DNA from: JAQVIJ01 sp041287365
Lineage (GTDB): Bacteria > Desulfobacterota > Dissulfuribacteria > Dissulfuribacterales > DYLC01
Direction of reading: 5' to 3'
DNA length: 64,000 nucleotides
Assembly: GCA_041287365.1 (NCBI GenBank)
Contig: JBEULL010000015.1
Location: 30,738 to 94,737, forward strand
In this document: positions 1-7,944 of the stretch, piece after piece
How the letters are laid out: each line of letters opens with the position of its first letter
Numbering within the stretch: the stretch's first letter is position 1
The notes under the pieces: model-generated
What the model was told of the DNA's origin: nothing
The model's input: the letters and a program-made list of their open reading frames with translations, nothing else
Databases searched by the model: none
Program-made: the position numbers and the translations under genes

Positions 1-555
1 TATATCTGCTGGAATCAGTGGTTGCCAATTTTTCCATTGCATGATCATGCGGATTCCATTTTCGTGCAATGGATTTGTGCCATCCGGCATAACATCGGGT
101 ATAACTGCCACCATAAAATGGGTATCAATCCCTTTTAGATACAACAGGCTTCCCATTGTAAATAGATTTGCAGAGTGTAATGTGCAAATGATCATCTGCC
201 TGTGCTTTGACACTTTTTCTAATAAAGATGTCTGTGCCTGTAAATTAAACGATGCAGTTATATAGCTCATTTTACGAGATTTGATCCAATTATTTTCCAA
301 TACATAGCGACTTTCAAACCGTAAAAAATCCACTATGATTTTCTGAGCCTTTTTTTGAGGTATATTGCAATATCTTTGTAGATTTTGAACTGCAGTTAAT
401 AATACTCCTGGATATGCTGTTGCAGCACTATATGCCTGCCAGTTTCTAAACCAACTACCTGTTAGGGATAATAATTTATAGCAATTTGGTGGTGGTATCA
501 GAGCAGCAACTTTTAGAATATATTCAAAATAAAAGCGAAGTAATTGATCTGTCAT
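1..555 (-). CDS. Acyltransferase-like protein of the polysaccharide cluster, 3' end off the window
   Basis: The minus strand stays open for 185 codons from an ATG at 555 to the left edge, so the gene is partial. Its start lies two bases after the stop of the methyltransferase gene, so it belongs to the same operon. The N-terminal half is helical with Arg/Glu-rich stretches. A hydrophobic strand and TLHSANLF follow near residues 125-132, then a hydrophobic stretch. This resembles the layout of LpxL/HtrB-type lipid acyltransferases, whose catalytic motif is H-X4-D/E, but here H127 is followed at +5 by Phe, so the acidic partner is missing or displaced. The family call is an inference from layout and context. 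It could be another uncharacterised membrane-associated transferase. Confidence 0.5.
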   Translation of the reverse strand, partial: MTDQLLRFYFEYILKVAALIPPPNCYKLLSLTGSWFRNWQAYSAATAYPGVLLTAVQNLQRYCNIPQKKAQKIIVDFLRFESRYVLENNWIKSRKMSYITASFNLQAQTSLLEKVSKHRQMIICTLHSANLFTMGSLLYLKGIDTHFMVAVIPDVMPDGTNPLHENGIRMIMQWKNWQPLIPADI

Positions 556-557
556 GT

Positions 558-1457
558 TTATAGAAAATTCAAGAAGCGTTTGAAAATTTTAGCATTTATG
601 TGAGACATCTTTAATATTATTTTTGCTATAAATAATGTAATTAGACGCAATGGATTAGAGATAATAGAAAATGAATCAGCATATTTGCCACAGAGCATCA
701 GGCATGTACTATACAGCAATTGATTTTTTTCATTCTTGTCTAAAAGATATGCCATTTTTGCGTGAAACAATGCATGTTCAGGTTCTGCCATCCAATAGAG
801 CAGGTTTTTGGCGAAGTGATAGTGCCGCATGGCCTGGGACTTTGTATTCCATTTTGTGGAATCGAGGGCCTCTGTAACCCGATACCTGAAGGTATTATGC
901 CATATCTTTTGCACGCAGGGAATGTTTCGAAACTGGCACTCCGCCCTCAAAAATAATTCCTTTGATGACCAAACTGGAGGTAATGCAAAGTTCAAAAATG
1001 GTGATTCGAGCCAGGTGATCGGCTCAAATATCAGTGTGCCATTCTGTTCGTCTATGAGCCAGCGATGTGTGGGATGACCTGCATAGTATTCCGTCCATTT
1101 GCGGGGGGTCTCAATAAACCCCTTTTGGGCCACTCGCATCAGCTCATCGCATGCCCTGGCCGGATTTAAAACGTGTTCCAAAACATGAATGCAGATGACC
1201 CAGTCAAAACTCTTGTCTTTGAAGGGCAGGGCAGTGACATCGCCCTGAACATAGATTTTATTGGAATCAAGCCGCATGGCATGGCCGTCCCTGTGTTCAC
1301 CCGAGTGAAAATCGATGTCAACCACCACATCGGTCCGTAAAAATGGATTGTGACCCCCTCCTATCTCAAGAACGCGATCATGGGGTTGTATGCCAAGGGC
1401 TTCACAGAGGGTATGGGCATCCCACGTGGGTATTGGTTTTGATTGGCCAATTTCCAT
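558..1457 (-). CDS. Class I SAM-dependent methyltransferase (Methyltransf_11 type)
   Basis: This 299-residue protein carries the SAM-binding motif I EIGGGHNP at residues 31-38. An acidic strand end (VVDIDF) follows near 45-50, then GDVTALPFKDKSFDWV near 72-87 and HVLEHV near 91-96. These are the usual motifs of Methyltransf_11 enzymes. The C-terminal 120 residues are helical and basic, and I do not recognise them. It sits three bases after the radical SAM gene and two bases before the acyltransferase-like gene, in an operon headed by a Wzm/Wzt polysaccharide exporter. A role in methylating a glycan, its lipid carrier or its chain end is therefore likely. The acceptor cannot be read from sequence. 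Confidence 0.85.
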   Translation of the reverse strand: MEIGQSKPIPTWDAHTLCEALGIQPHDRVLEIGGGHNPFLRTDVVVDIDFHSGEHRDGHAMRLDSNKIYVQGDVTALPFKDKSFDWVICIHVLEHVLNPARACDELMRVAQKGFIETPRKWTEYYAGHPTHRWLIDEQNGTLIFEPITWLESPFLNFALPPVWSSKELFLRAECQFRNIPCVQKIWHNTFRYRVTEALDSTKWNTKSQAMRHYHFAKNLLYWMAEPEHALFHAKMAYLLDKNEKNQLLYSTCLMLCGKYADSFSIISNPLRLITLFIAKIILKMSHINAKIFKRFLNFL

Positions 1458-1460
1458 GGG

Positions 1461-2390
1461 CTATAGTTTATGATATTCCAGCCCAGAGGCCTTCTTGATG
1501 ATCTTGGCATGGGGAAACCTTTCTTCTTCCTCGATACCATGTACATCTGCCCAGGTATCACAGTCCTTGCATAGAGGAACTTCACCCTGCTGGCCCTTCT
1601 GATGCAGGGTGCGAATTTCTGTTATGCGACGATTGTTCCAGATGGATATCAGGCTATCCTGTGCAACATCACCAAGACACTCCTCTATATCGAAATCCTC
1701 GCAGCAAAGCCCGACCCTTCCATCCCATGCCACAACCATCTGTGACCACAAAAAGGCGCAGGGCTCCTTGGGCCTCGTCATCCCTGGCCAACGTTTGCTG
1801 GATGGAGGATTTCGATAATATGAAAGCATCACCGTATTCACAAGGGGAAGCCATTTTTTCACGAATTCCTCTGCCTGATACTTGACTTCGTCGTAGAGGA
1901 CCATATTCAGGAGGATCTGTGGGCGTTTGTCTGCCCTTTGGGCATTTGTAATGAAATTCAGGATATTTTGCTCGATTAGGCGAAGATCTGAACCTTTGCG
2001 CACCACGCTATGGGTTTTGGGGTCGATGCCATCCACGCTAAAGGCAATCCAATCGATTCCTGTGGACAGCAAAAAATCCGTCCAACCGTCGTCCAGCAGC
2101 GTTGCATTGGACAAAAAACCCCGTTTGAGGTTGGGGAATTCCCTCGCAAACGCCAGAATTTCCTTGAGCTGTGGATGTAACAGTGGCTCTCCTCCACCAT
2201 GAGTAGTGAGATTTATTTCATTGGGCCATGTCCCCAGCTCCGCAATGGCCCTGCGCCAGATAGCTTCGCTCATAAAGCCATTGGGCCGCTTGGTAAAGGC
2301 ATTCGGGCCATGCAGGGCACAGCCCTTGCAACGGAGATTGCAACGGGATGTGACCTCCAATATGACCTGTTTGGGATATAAAATAGACAT
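1461..2390 (-). CDS. Radical SAM protein with C-terminal SPASM-like cysteine cluster
   Basis: The 309-residue product has the radical SAM cluster motif CNLRCKGC (C-X3-C-X2-C) near residues 17-24, then the GGGEPLLHP element. Near the C-terminus are further cysteines (GLCCEDF, ECLGD, CKDC) typical of SPASM auxiliary Fe-S clusters. SPASM enzymes often modify peptides or sugars. Here the gene lies between a Wzt ATPase and a methyltransferase, so a glycan-related or activating role is inferred. The ATG at 2390 shares its A with the TGA of wzt, giving translational coupling. A TTG one codon earlier is possible but has no better ribosome binding site. Confidence 0.85.
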   Translation of the reverse strand: MSILYPKQVILEVTSRCNLRCKGCALHGPNAFTKRPNGFMSEAIWRRAIAELGTWPNEINLTTHGGGEPLLHPQLKEILAFAREFPNLKRGFLSNATLLDDGWTDFLLSTGIDWIAFSVDGIDPKTHSVVRKGSDLRLIEQNILNFITNAQRADKRPQILLNMVLYDEVKYQAEEFVKKWLPLVNTVMLSYYRNPPSSKRWPGMTRPKEPCAFLWSQMVVAWDGRVGLCCEDFDIEECLGDVAQDSLISIWNNRRITEIRTLHQKGQQGEVPLCKDCDTWADVHGIEEEERFPHAKIIKKASGLEYHKL

Positions 2391-3586
2391 CAATCAAAAC
2401 TCCATTTTCGCGGCCAGGTGACCACACCTATACCATGTTTTTCCCTGTATCTCACCAGAAATGGTGCAGAATATGATGCATGATGCACATGCAGGCCGTG
2501 TTCATCGGCGATGCCTCCCATTACTTTGTAAGTGCCGTCCACTAAGCTGACTCCATCCAATGCCAATGAGATAAGACACTTTTCGCCCTCTTTAAGATGT
2601 ATGGGCGGCAGACCATCAAAGGTGGTGAGGCTACAAAAACACAGGAGTTCATCGGTGCGGAATATGGCAAAACCGAAGTGCACATCTGCATCATGGATCG
2701 CCTGTATCTCCATTACAAGCCTGATTGTATCAAATGCCCTGGTGATTTTACTGAGCTCATGGCCGTTTTGATCCTCCAGTTTAATGGACAGGACTCGACA
2801 CGGTGGGGGGGTATCTTCAAAGCGTTTGAGCAGGTTTTGAGATTCGGTCTCATACTGTTTGCCTTTTTCCATGCTCCAGTCCTCGTATGCCCGAGTGACA
2901 TCGTCTGCCTCACCGGTCATCTTTATTCGCCCCTTGTCTATCCAGATGGCCCGTTTACACAGGGTTTGGACCAGATACATGCTGTGGCTGCAAAACAGGA
3001 TGGTCTTGCCGTTCTCTCTGAAGCTTACCATGCGATCCACGCATTTCTTCTGAAACCGCTGGTCTCCCACGGCAAGGGCCTCGTCTATGATAAGTATATC
3101 CGGATTTACACTCGTGGCAATGGAAAAGGCAAGCCGCACATACATTCCGGAGGAATAGGTTTTGACTGGTTGAGAAATGAAATCCTGAAGCTCTGAAAAG
3201 GCAATGATATCTTTCTTGCGTTCGTCAATTTCATTCTTGGTAAGCCCTAGCAAATAGGCGTTGAGATAGATATTTTCCTCGCCGTTTAGCTCCGGATTAA
3301 AGCCTGCGCCCAGCTCTAAAAGGGCTGCGCATCTGCCGTTTATTTCCAGATTGCCTGATGTTGGTTTCAATGTGCGGCTTAATATCTTTAAAAGCGTGCT
3401 TTTCCCAGCGCCGTTTTCTCCGATGATCCCCACTGCCTCCCCCCGCAGTATTTCGAAATTGATTTCGTCCAATGCAGGAAATACCTTATGAAACGGCCTG
3501 CGAAGCACGATCTCCTTCAGCCGTTCCATGGGAGATGCGTATATCCGATAGTGTTTGGAGATGTTTTCTGCTCGAATCGCTATCAT
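2390..3586 (-). CDS. wzt: Polysaccharide ABC exporter, ATP-binding subunit (Wzt family)
   Basis: This is the ATPase half of an ABC-2 exporter that moves undecaprenyl-linked polysaccharide (O antigen or capsule) across the inner membrane. It has Walker A GENGAGKST near residues 56-64, the signature YSSGMYVRLAF and Walker B ILIIDEALAVGD, with the long N-terminal lead-in seen in Wzt/TagH proteins. At 398 residues it is longer than a bare ATPase. About 150 C-terminal residues form an apparent beta-rich domain, as in Wzt proteins that recognise the capped chain end. The start overlaps the wzm stop by ATGA, and the two subunits must work together. Confidence 0.93.
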   Translation of the reverse strand: MIAIRAENISKHYRIYASPMERLKEIVLRRPFHKVFPALDEINFEILRGEAVGIIGENGAGKSTLLKILSRTLKPTSGNLEINGRCAALLELGAGFNPELNGEENIYLNAYLLGLTKNEIDERKKDIIAFSELQDFISQPVKTYSSGMYVRLAFSIATSVNPDILIIDEALAVGDQRFQKKCVDRMVSFRENGKTILFCSHSMYLVQTLCKRAIWIDKGRIKMTGEADDVTRAYEDWSMEKGKQYETESQNLLKRFEDTPPPCRVLSIKLEDQNGHELSKITRAFDTIRLVMEIQAIHDADVHFGFAIFRTDELLCFCSLTTFDGLPPIHLKEGEKCLISLALDGVSLVDGTYKVMGGIADEHGLHVHHASYSAPFLVRYREKHGIGVVTWPRKWSFD

Positions 3587-4404
3587 AGCCAGTCTGCAAA
3601 TTCATCTTTCAATTTATAAAATATAAATGATCCTAGCACAAAAAACAGGAGGCTCCAGCCCAAGAGCAGATAAAGGACAATGGGTTCGCCTAAACTATCA
3701 AAGACCAGCATGCGTTGATACGTGTATATCATTGGGTAGGTTGGATTCAAATACATGAGCTTTTGAGCGAGTTCTGGCAGCATGGATACAGGAAACAATA
3801 TGGGTACCAGATACATGCCGAAGCTCACAAAGATATTTATGAGTTGTAGAATGTCCTTGAAATATACGGCCAGTGTGGCGCACAAAAATACCAGGCCACA
3901 GGTGAAGAGAAATTGCAGCAAGGCCACCAAAGGCAGTGCCAGGACATGCCATGAAAACTGTATAAAGATCAGACGATATGCTGCAAGTCCAGCCACGATC
4001 ATGCCAAAACTAATGTACGGAGTCAAAACCGCCTTAAATACCAGTAGTTCCGTTGGGAATGCGGTCTTCTGAATGAGATTGGCGTTTTCGTGCAGGCACT
4101 GACTGCCTCGGCTCAGGCCTTCTGCAAAGATGAGCCATGGAAACAGGCCTGCCATAATGTAAAAGGCAGAAAAATTCTCTGCTCCAGCCCCTTCTACGCG
4201 CAGTTTGAATACCTCAACAAATACAAAGAGATACACTGTCACCATGAGCAAAGGCTGTAAAAAGTGCCAAACCAGCCCACCAAAGGAGCCTGCAAACCTA
4301 CCTCGAATCTCCTGCCAGACCATGCGCATGAGCAGATGTCTGTGGTGAACCAGGTTTTGCAGTATGATAAACGGCGCCTTCAGAAAGAGCTTTGCATTAT
4401 TCAT
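3583..4404 (-). CDS. wzm: Polysaccharide ABC exporter, permease subunit (Wzm family)
   Basis: This 273-residue ABC-2 type membrane protein has about six hydrophobic segments. It starts with a cytoplasmic segment containing LLMRMVWQEIRGRFAGSFGG, the conserved region before helix 1 in Wzm/TagG proteins. It would form the channel for lipid-linked glycan with the downstream Wzt. It is the first gene of the minus-strand operon visible here, followed with overlaps by wzt, the radical SAM gene, the methyltransferase and the acyltransferase-like gene. A sigma-70-like promoter lies about 45 bases upstream. Confidence 0.93.
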   Translation of the reverse strand: MNNAKLFLKAPFIILQNLVHHRHLLMRMVWQEIRGRFAGSFGGLVWHFLQPLLMVTVYLFVFVEVFKLRVEGAGAENFSAFYIMAGLFPWLIFAEGLSRGSQCLHENANLIQKTAFPTELLVFKAVLTPYISFGMIVAGLAAYRLIFIQFSWHVLALPLVALLQFLFTCGLVFLCATLAVYFKDILQLINIFVSFGMYLVPILFPVSMLPELAQKLMYLNPTYPMIYTYQRMLVFDSLGEPIVLYLLLGWSLLFFVLGSFIFYKLKDEFADWL

Positions 4405-4453
4405 ATAAATATGGCATGGTTAAAGGTCGAATAAAATATGATTTAAGGCCATA

Positions 4454-4482
4454 TATATACAGGTGTTGCAGGACTAATACAA
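4454..4482 (-). promoter_or_regulatory. Candidate promoter of the wzm-wzt operon
   Basis: Read on the minus strand, TTGTAT is followed after 17 bases by TATATA. The expected start of transcription near 4447 would give a leader of about 43 bases before the wzm ATG at 4404. The call rests only on consensus match and spacing. Confidence 0.4.
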
Positions 4483-4575
4483 GGGTTGCCTGATGCTTGA
4501 GCGCATTACATGGACACCATTGAATCGGCTGCGCATAATAGCTTGGCTTATAAAAAATTACAGGGGATTGCAGGT

Positions 4576-4800
4576 ATGAACGGTGATTGGTCTATGTTCG
4601 GCAGGGTACTCATTGCTGTCGGGCTTCTTTTGGTGGTTTTAGGCATTATCCTGGTGTTTTTGCCTAAAATTCCATTTATCGGCAGATTGCCCGGGGATAT
4701 CTATATCAAAAAGGAGGGTTTTGTCTTCTACTTTCCCATCACTACCTCCATTTTAATCAGTCTCATTCTAACCCTTCTCTTTTATATCTTTCGCAAATGA
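4576..4800 (+). CDS. DUF2905 small membrane protein
   Basis: This 74-residue protein has two hydrophobic helices flanking the conserved loop KIPFIGRLPGDIYIKKEGFV, which is characteristic of DUF2905. The family is found in many bacteria and its function is not established. An ATG at 4510 is also in frame and would add 22 residues, but family members start close to the first helix. The ATG at 4576 is preceded by a purine-rich stretch, so it was preferred. The stop overlaps the ATG of the Rieske gene (ATGA), so the two are co-translated. Confidence 0.8.
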   Translation: MNGDWSMFGRVLIAVGLLLVVLGIILVFLPKIPFIGRLPGDIYIKKEGFVFYFPITTSILISLILTLLFYIFRK

Positions 4801-5201
4801 GCCGACGAGAACTCCTCATAAAGATGGCAAAACGTGCGTGGTGGCTGCTCTTTCTCTACCCACTTTACAGATTTCTCGGCGCCCATCGTTTCAGGCCGCC
4901 TCATGAGGTGCGCATCAAAAAGCCGTTATCAGTAGGTGAACACCTGGTGGAGGAGGATTTTGTCCTGTTTCAGACAGAAAACGGTGCTTACGCAGTATCG
5001 AGAACATGTACTCATTTGGGCTGTACCCTGAATTTATTGGTGGATGAGGGGGTTTTTGCGTGTCCCTGTCATCAGAGCCGTTTTACCTTGAACGGTAAGG
5101 TGATCGCTGGCCCTGCCAAGAAAGACTTGCCATTATTTGATGTCAAAACCATGGAGTCAGGTGATGGCTATATCATATTTTTGCCGCCCAAGGTGCTCTG
5201 A
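4797..5201 (+). CDS. Rieske 2Fe-2S protein of a cytochrome bc-type complex
   Basis: The 134-residue protein has an N-terminal hydrophobic anchor (residues 14-24) after a basic start. The Rieske domain follows: CTHLGC at 71-76 and CPCH at 89-92 supply the two Cys and two His ligands and the two disulfide cysteines. It would take electrons from quinol and pass them to a cytochrome. The adjacent cytochrome b supports a quinol-oxidising complex. It is short and lacks a long twin-arginine signal; the start MSRRELL is only weakly Tat-like. No cytochrome c1 or c-type gene lies next to it in the window. Confidence 0.88.
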   Translation: MSRRELLIKMAKRAWWLLFLYPLYRFLGAHRFRPPHEVRIKKPLSVGEHLVEEDFVLFQTENGAYAVSRTCTHLGCTLNLLVDEGVFACPCHQSRFTLNGKVIAGPAKKDLPLFDVKTMESGDGYIIFLPPKVL

Positions 5202-5287
5202 TGGTGCCATTGAAAAGCCTATTGAAATGGGGTTGTGGAGTAACGATTCGCAATGGCTCTGTGTTTTTTCTCTTTGAGGTCTTTTGA
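5201..5287 (+). CDS. Possible 28-residue ORF between Rieske and cytochrome b genes
   Basis: An ATG at 5201 shares its A with the Rieske stop. It opens a 28-codon frame ending in a TGA (5285-5287) that shares its A with the cytochrome b ATG. The peptide begins MVPLKSLLKW and ends in a Phe/Leu-rich stretch. The overlaps at both ends look like translational coupling, and no other ribosome binding site is obvious for the cytochrome b gene. It could be a small subunit, a leader that carries ribosomes into cytochrome b, or chance. No homology can be claimed. Confidence 0.35.
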   Translation: MVPLKSLLKWGCGVTIRNGSVFFLFEVF

Positions 5288-6099
5288 TGTATAAAATGGG
5301 CACATTCACCACTGCAGCCTTGTTTTGGGCCATTCTGTCAGGTGTGGTCGTGGCATATCAATACGAGGTCTTCAACCCATTTGTCTCCACTGTTGGCATG
5401 AATACCCTCATACCCTTCGGAGAATTCTTTCGATCCCTTCATTATTGGAGCGCGCAATTCTTTTTTTTGGGTATATTGTGGCATACCTTTGAGCGGTTAT
5501 CCGATGCCGCCATTTACCATGGCCGTTTTGTCAGATGGGGTCTGCTTGTGGGGACTGTGCCCATGGCCGTTCTGGCATTGTTCACCGGCTATGTACTCAA
5601 GTGGGATGCCACAGGCAGGGCAGCTGGCCACATAGCAGAGAATTTGCTTTTGAGTGTTCCTGTTTTAGGGGTACAGTTGAACCGTTTTTTGGTGGCTGTA
5701 TCGGAGGATGGGTTGATGCGTGTATATGCGGCCCATATCGGCCTGAGCCTGGGGCTCTGGTGGCTGGGCACCTGGTTTCATACTAAGCGGGTTATTTTTA
5801 CCCATAAAGATGCGGTGGTGGTGCTTTTACTATGTTCAGTCTTGTCTATTGTTATTCAGGCACCTCTGGAGCAGAGTTCGCTCGAGCCTCATATAATCAA
5901 AGGCCCATGGTTTTTTTTGGGAGTGCAGGAACTGCTCAAGCACATTCCGCCTTTTTGGGCCGGCATCATCTTTCCTTCTATGCCGGTTTTATGCCTTTTG
6001 TTGCTGCCTGTGGCGCATCTGCGAAGGCTGTGCCTGGCAATTATGGCGTTCTGGTGCCTTCTTTATTCTCTGGCGACCCTGCTGATCTATTTTGTCTGA
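5287..6099 (+). CDS. Cytochrome b of a small Rieske/cytochrome b complex
   Basis: The 270-residue membrane protein has two histidine pairs in hydrophobic helices, H52-X13-H66 and H150-X14-H165. These are the ligands of the two b hemes in bc1/b6f cytochrome b. After the four heme-helix region comes GPWFFLGVQELLKHIPP, which resembles the subunit-IV part containing the PEWY-type loop, here without that exact motif. So the b6 and a shortened subunit IV part seem joined in a protein much smaller than mitochondrial cytochrome b (about 380). The upstream Rieske gene supports a quinol oxidase or reductase role. Confidence 0.85.
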   Translation: MYKMGTFTTAALFWAILSGVVVAYQYEVFNPFVSTVGMNTLIPFGEFFRSLHYWSAQFFFLGILWHTFERLSDAAIYHGRFVRWGLLVGTVPMAVLALFTGYVLKWDATGRAAGHIAENLLLSVPVLGVQLNRFLVAVSEDGLMRVYAAHIGLSLGLWWLGTWFHTKRVIFTHKDAVVVLLLCSVLSIVIQAPLEQSSLEPHIIKGPWFFLGVQELLKHIPPFWAGIIFPSMPVLCLLLLPVAHLRRLCLAIMAFWCLLYSLATLLIYFV

Positions 6100-6129
6100 G
6101 CGTGTATAAGTTGATTGTTATTGATTTTT

Positions 6130-6759
6130 TTATATCATGTTTTCGGCCATCTTCTGACGGCAATCGTAGAATATCTTGTATCTGTCTTGCTTGTCTGATG
6201 CCGCCTTCAGGATGATGCGGTCCAGCTGCTCCAGCTCCGTCGGCGACAGGACGAGGTCAACACCGTACAAAAAGGCCTTGAAGGAGTCGAGTCTGGAGCC
6301 GTCCGGCGTGAACATGCAGGCTATGGTAGCCCGTCTTACATCCGCCGGCAGTTTATGAACGGCCTGCAGAAGTGCTGTCATTGGCTGCGTGAGGGTGTTG
6401 CCTTTTTGTTGCAGTATAATGAGGTCATAGGTGTGATATCTGAATCTGACAGTCAAGTCCACCGGTGTTGAGATGTCTCGTATTTCATAGGAAAGCCCTG
6501 CCAGTTTGTTTCGCAAGCCTTTTCCAAATTCCTTATCCTCTGTATAAATCAGGGCTGTTTTGACGCCGGTGTCGAAGCCTTCTTCGAGTTTGCCAGTGAC
6601 TGTATCAGCTGCCTGGTGAGGTTGAATGGCGTATAACGTGTTTTCAAGCCGAATTTTCCCTTTGCACCTGGGACATGTGATATAGGTGAAACCGGATTCA
6701 GGTATCTTGGAGTCATCAACACGATATCGCTGGCCGCAATCAGAGCATGTTATTTCCAT
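6130..6759 (-). CDS. Zinc-ribbon protein with receiver-like C-terminal region
   Basis: The 209-residue protein opens with an MJ0042-type zinc ribbon: two CxxC pairs, CSDC at residues 4-7 and CPRC near 29-32. From about residue 67 a beta/alpha region (TALIYTEDKEFG, then YDLIILQQ) resembles a degenerate receiver domain, without a clear phospho-acceptor Asp. Its start overlaps the end of the PilU-like ATPase by 10 bases, so it belongs to the pilT operon. A regulatory or assembly role in twitching or surface motility is inferred from context only. Confidence 0.65.
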   Translation of the reverse strand: MEITCSDCGQRYRVDDSKIPESGFTYITCPRCKGKIRLENTLYAIQPHQAADTVTGKLEEGFDTGVKTALIYTEDKEFGKGLRNKLAGLSYEIRDISTPVDLTVRFRYHTYDLIILQQKGNTLTQPMTALLQAVHKLPADVRRATIACMFTPDGSRLDSFKAFLYGVDLVLSPTELEQLDRIILKAASDKQDRYKIFYDCRQKMAENMI

Positions 6760-7943
6760 GGCCGTTCCCCCCTTCTGTTTCTGTAGGTGTTGTAATCTGT
6801 ATCGATGGTGAGACCATCCAGTTCCGAGGTTTTTTCGCCCTTTTGACTCTTTATGTAGTCGATGCCCTGTCTGACACGGGCCTTGCTCGAGGCATAGAGC
6901 AGGGCATTGTCCTCATTGATGACCCCTTCTCTGAAGAGCTGTATGAGGTGTTGATCGAAGGTCTGCATGCCGTAGGCCTGGCCTGTTTCTATGATTTCAT
7001 AGAAGGTTTTGCCCTCGGATTCGCCGTTGATGATGGCGTCTTTGACGCGCACATTGTTCTGCATGATCTCGAACACGGCCTTCAGCCCGCCCTTGATCTG
7101 TGGCACAAGGCGTTGGCCAACGCACCAGCGCAGGGTGTCCGCTATTCTGGATCTGGCCAGACGTTCCTCGTCTATACTGAACATGCCCAGTATGCGGTTT
7201 ATGGTATGGCCTGCACTTACGGTATGCAGTGTGGAAAAGACCAGATGGCCTGTTTCCGCTGCGTTCAGTGCGATTTCAACGGTTTCCCTGTCTCGCATTT
7301 CGCCCACAAGTATCACATGAGGGGCCTGACGCAGGGCTGCCCTAAGTCCGTTAGCAAAGGTGTCGAAGTCCTTGCCCAGCTCCCTCTGATTGAAGGTGGC
7401 TTTATATGGGTTATGCACATATTCAACCGGGTCCTCCAGTGTGATGACATGCACCGGTTCTGTTTTGTTGATGGCGTCCAAAATGGCCGTCAGGGAGGTG
7501 GTTTTACCTGTGCCGGTGGCGCCTGTGAACAAAATGATGCCATACTTTTCCTTGGCCATGTCTCTGAAGACATTGGGAAGCTGAAGGGATTCGATGGTAG
7601 GTATTTCGTTTTCCAAAAGACGCATGACTATGCTGTACATGCCCCTTTGCATAAAGATATTTACACGAAAACGGTTGCCATCAGCCAGGGCATAGGAGAG
7701 ATCGCATGAGCCATGTTTGAGCAGGTCGTTATAGAGTCTGCGGTCGTTGTAGATGAGGGTCATGGCGATCTGCTCGGTTTGATACGGAGTCAACCGTTCT
7801 GAGAACAGTCCCACATTCACCGGATATAATGTCCTGTCCGCCGCCACCTGGCAGGGGTATCCAACTGTAAAATTTAGATCCGAGATGCGTGAATGTGCAG
7901 TCAGCATCTTCGCTATTATGTTGTCCAGATCGGCTCGTTTCAT
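6750..7943 (-). CDS. pilU: PilT/PilU-family pilus retraction ATPase
   Basis: This 397-residue secretion-type ATPase has Walker A GATGTGKTTSL, the Asp-box TLEDPVEYVH, an Arg-rich LRAALRQAPHVILVGEMRD region and GHLVFSTLHT. All are hallmarks of PilT-like hexameric motors that depolymerise type IV pili. It follows pilT after a single base (TAA-C-ATG), with AGAGGTGG as ribosome binding site. An upstream in-frame start inside pilT was rejected because of that site. As the second of a tandem pair with a divergent C-terminus it most resembles PilU, but the symbol is an inference. No pilin or pilus assembly gene lies in the window. Confidence 0.85.
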   Translation of the reverse strand: MKRADLDNIIAKMLTAHSRISDLNFTVGYPCQVAADRTLYPVNVGLFSERLTPYQTEQIAMTLIYNDRRLYNDLLKHGSCDLSYALADGNRFRVNIFMQRGMYSIVMRLLENEIPTIESLQLPNVFRDMAKEKYGIILFTGATGTGKTTSLTAILDAINKTEPVHVITLEDPVEYVHNPYKATFNQRELGKDFDTFANGLRAALRQAPHVILVGEMRDRETVEIALNAAETGHLVFSTLHTVSAGHTINRILGMFSIDEERLARSRIADTLRWCVGQRLVPQIKGGLKAVFEIMQNNVRVKDAIINGESEGKTFYEIIETGQAYGMQTFDQHLIQLFREGVINEDNALLYASSKARVRQGIDYIKSQKGEKTSELDGLTIDTDYNTYRNRRGERPWK

Positions 7944-7944
7944 G

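Noticed and set aside
6747..7709. A 320-codon plus-strand frame opposite the PilU-like gene
   Set aside because: The minus strand encodes an intact ATPase with all motifs; the plus-strand product is low in recognisable features.
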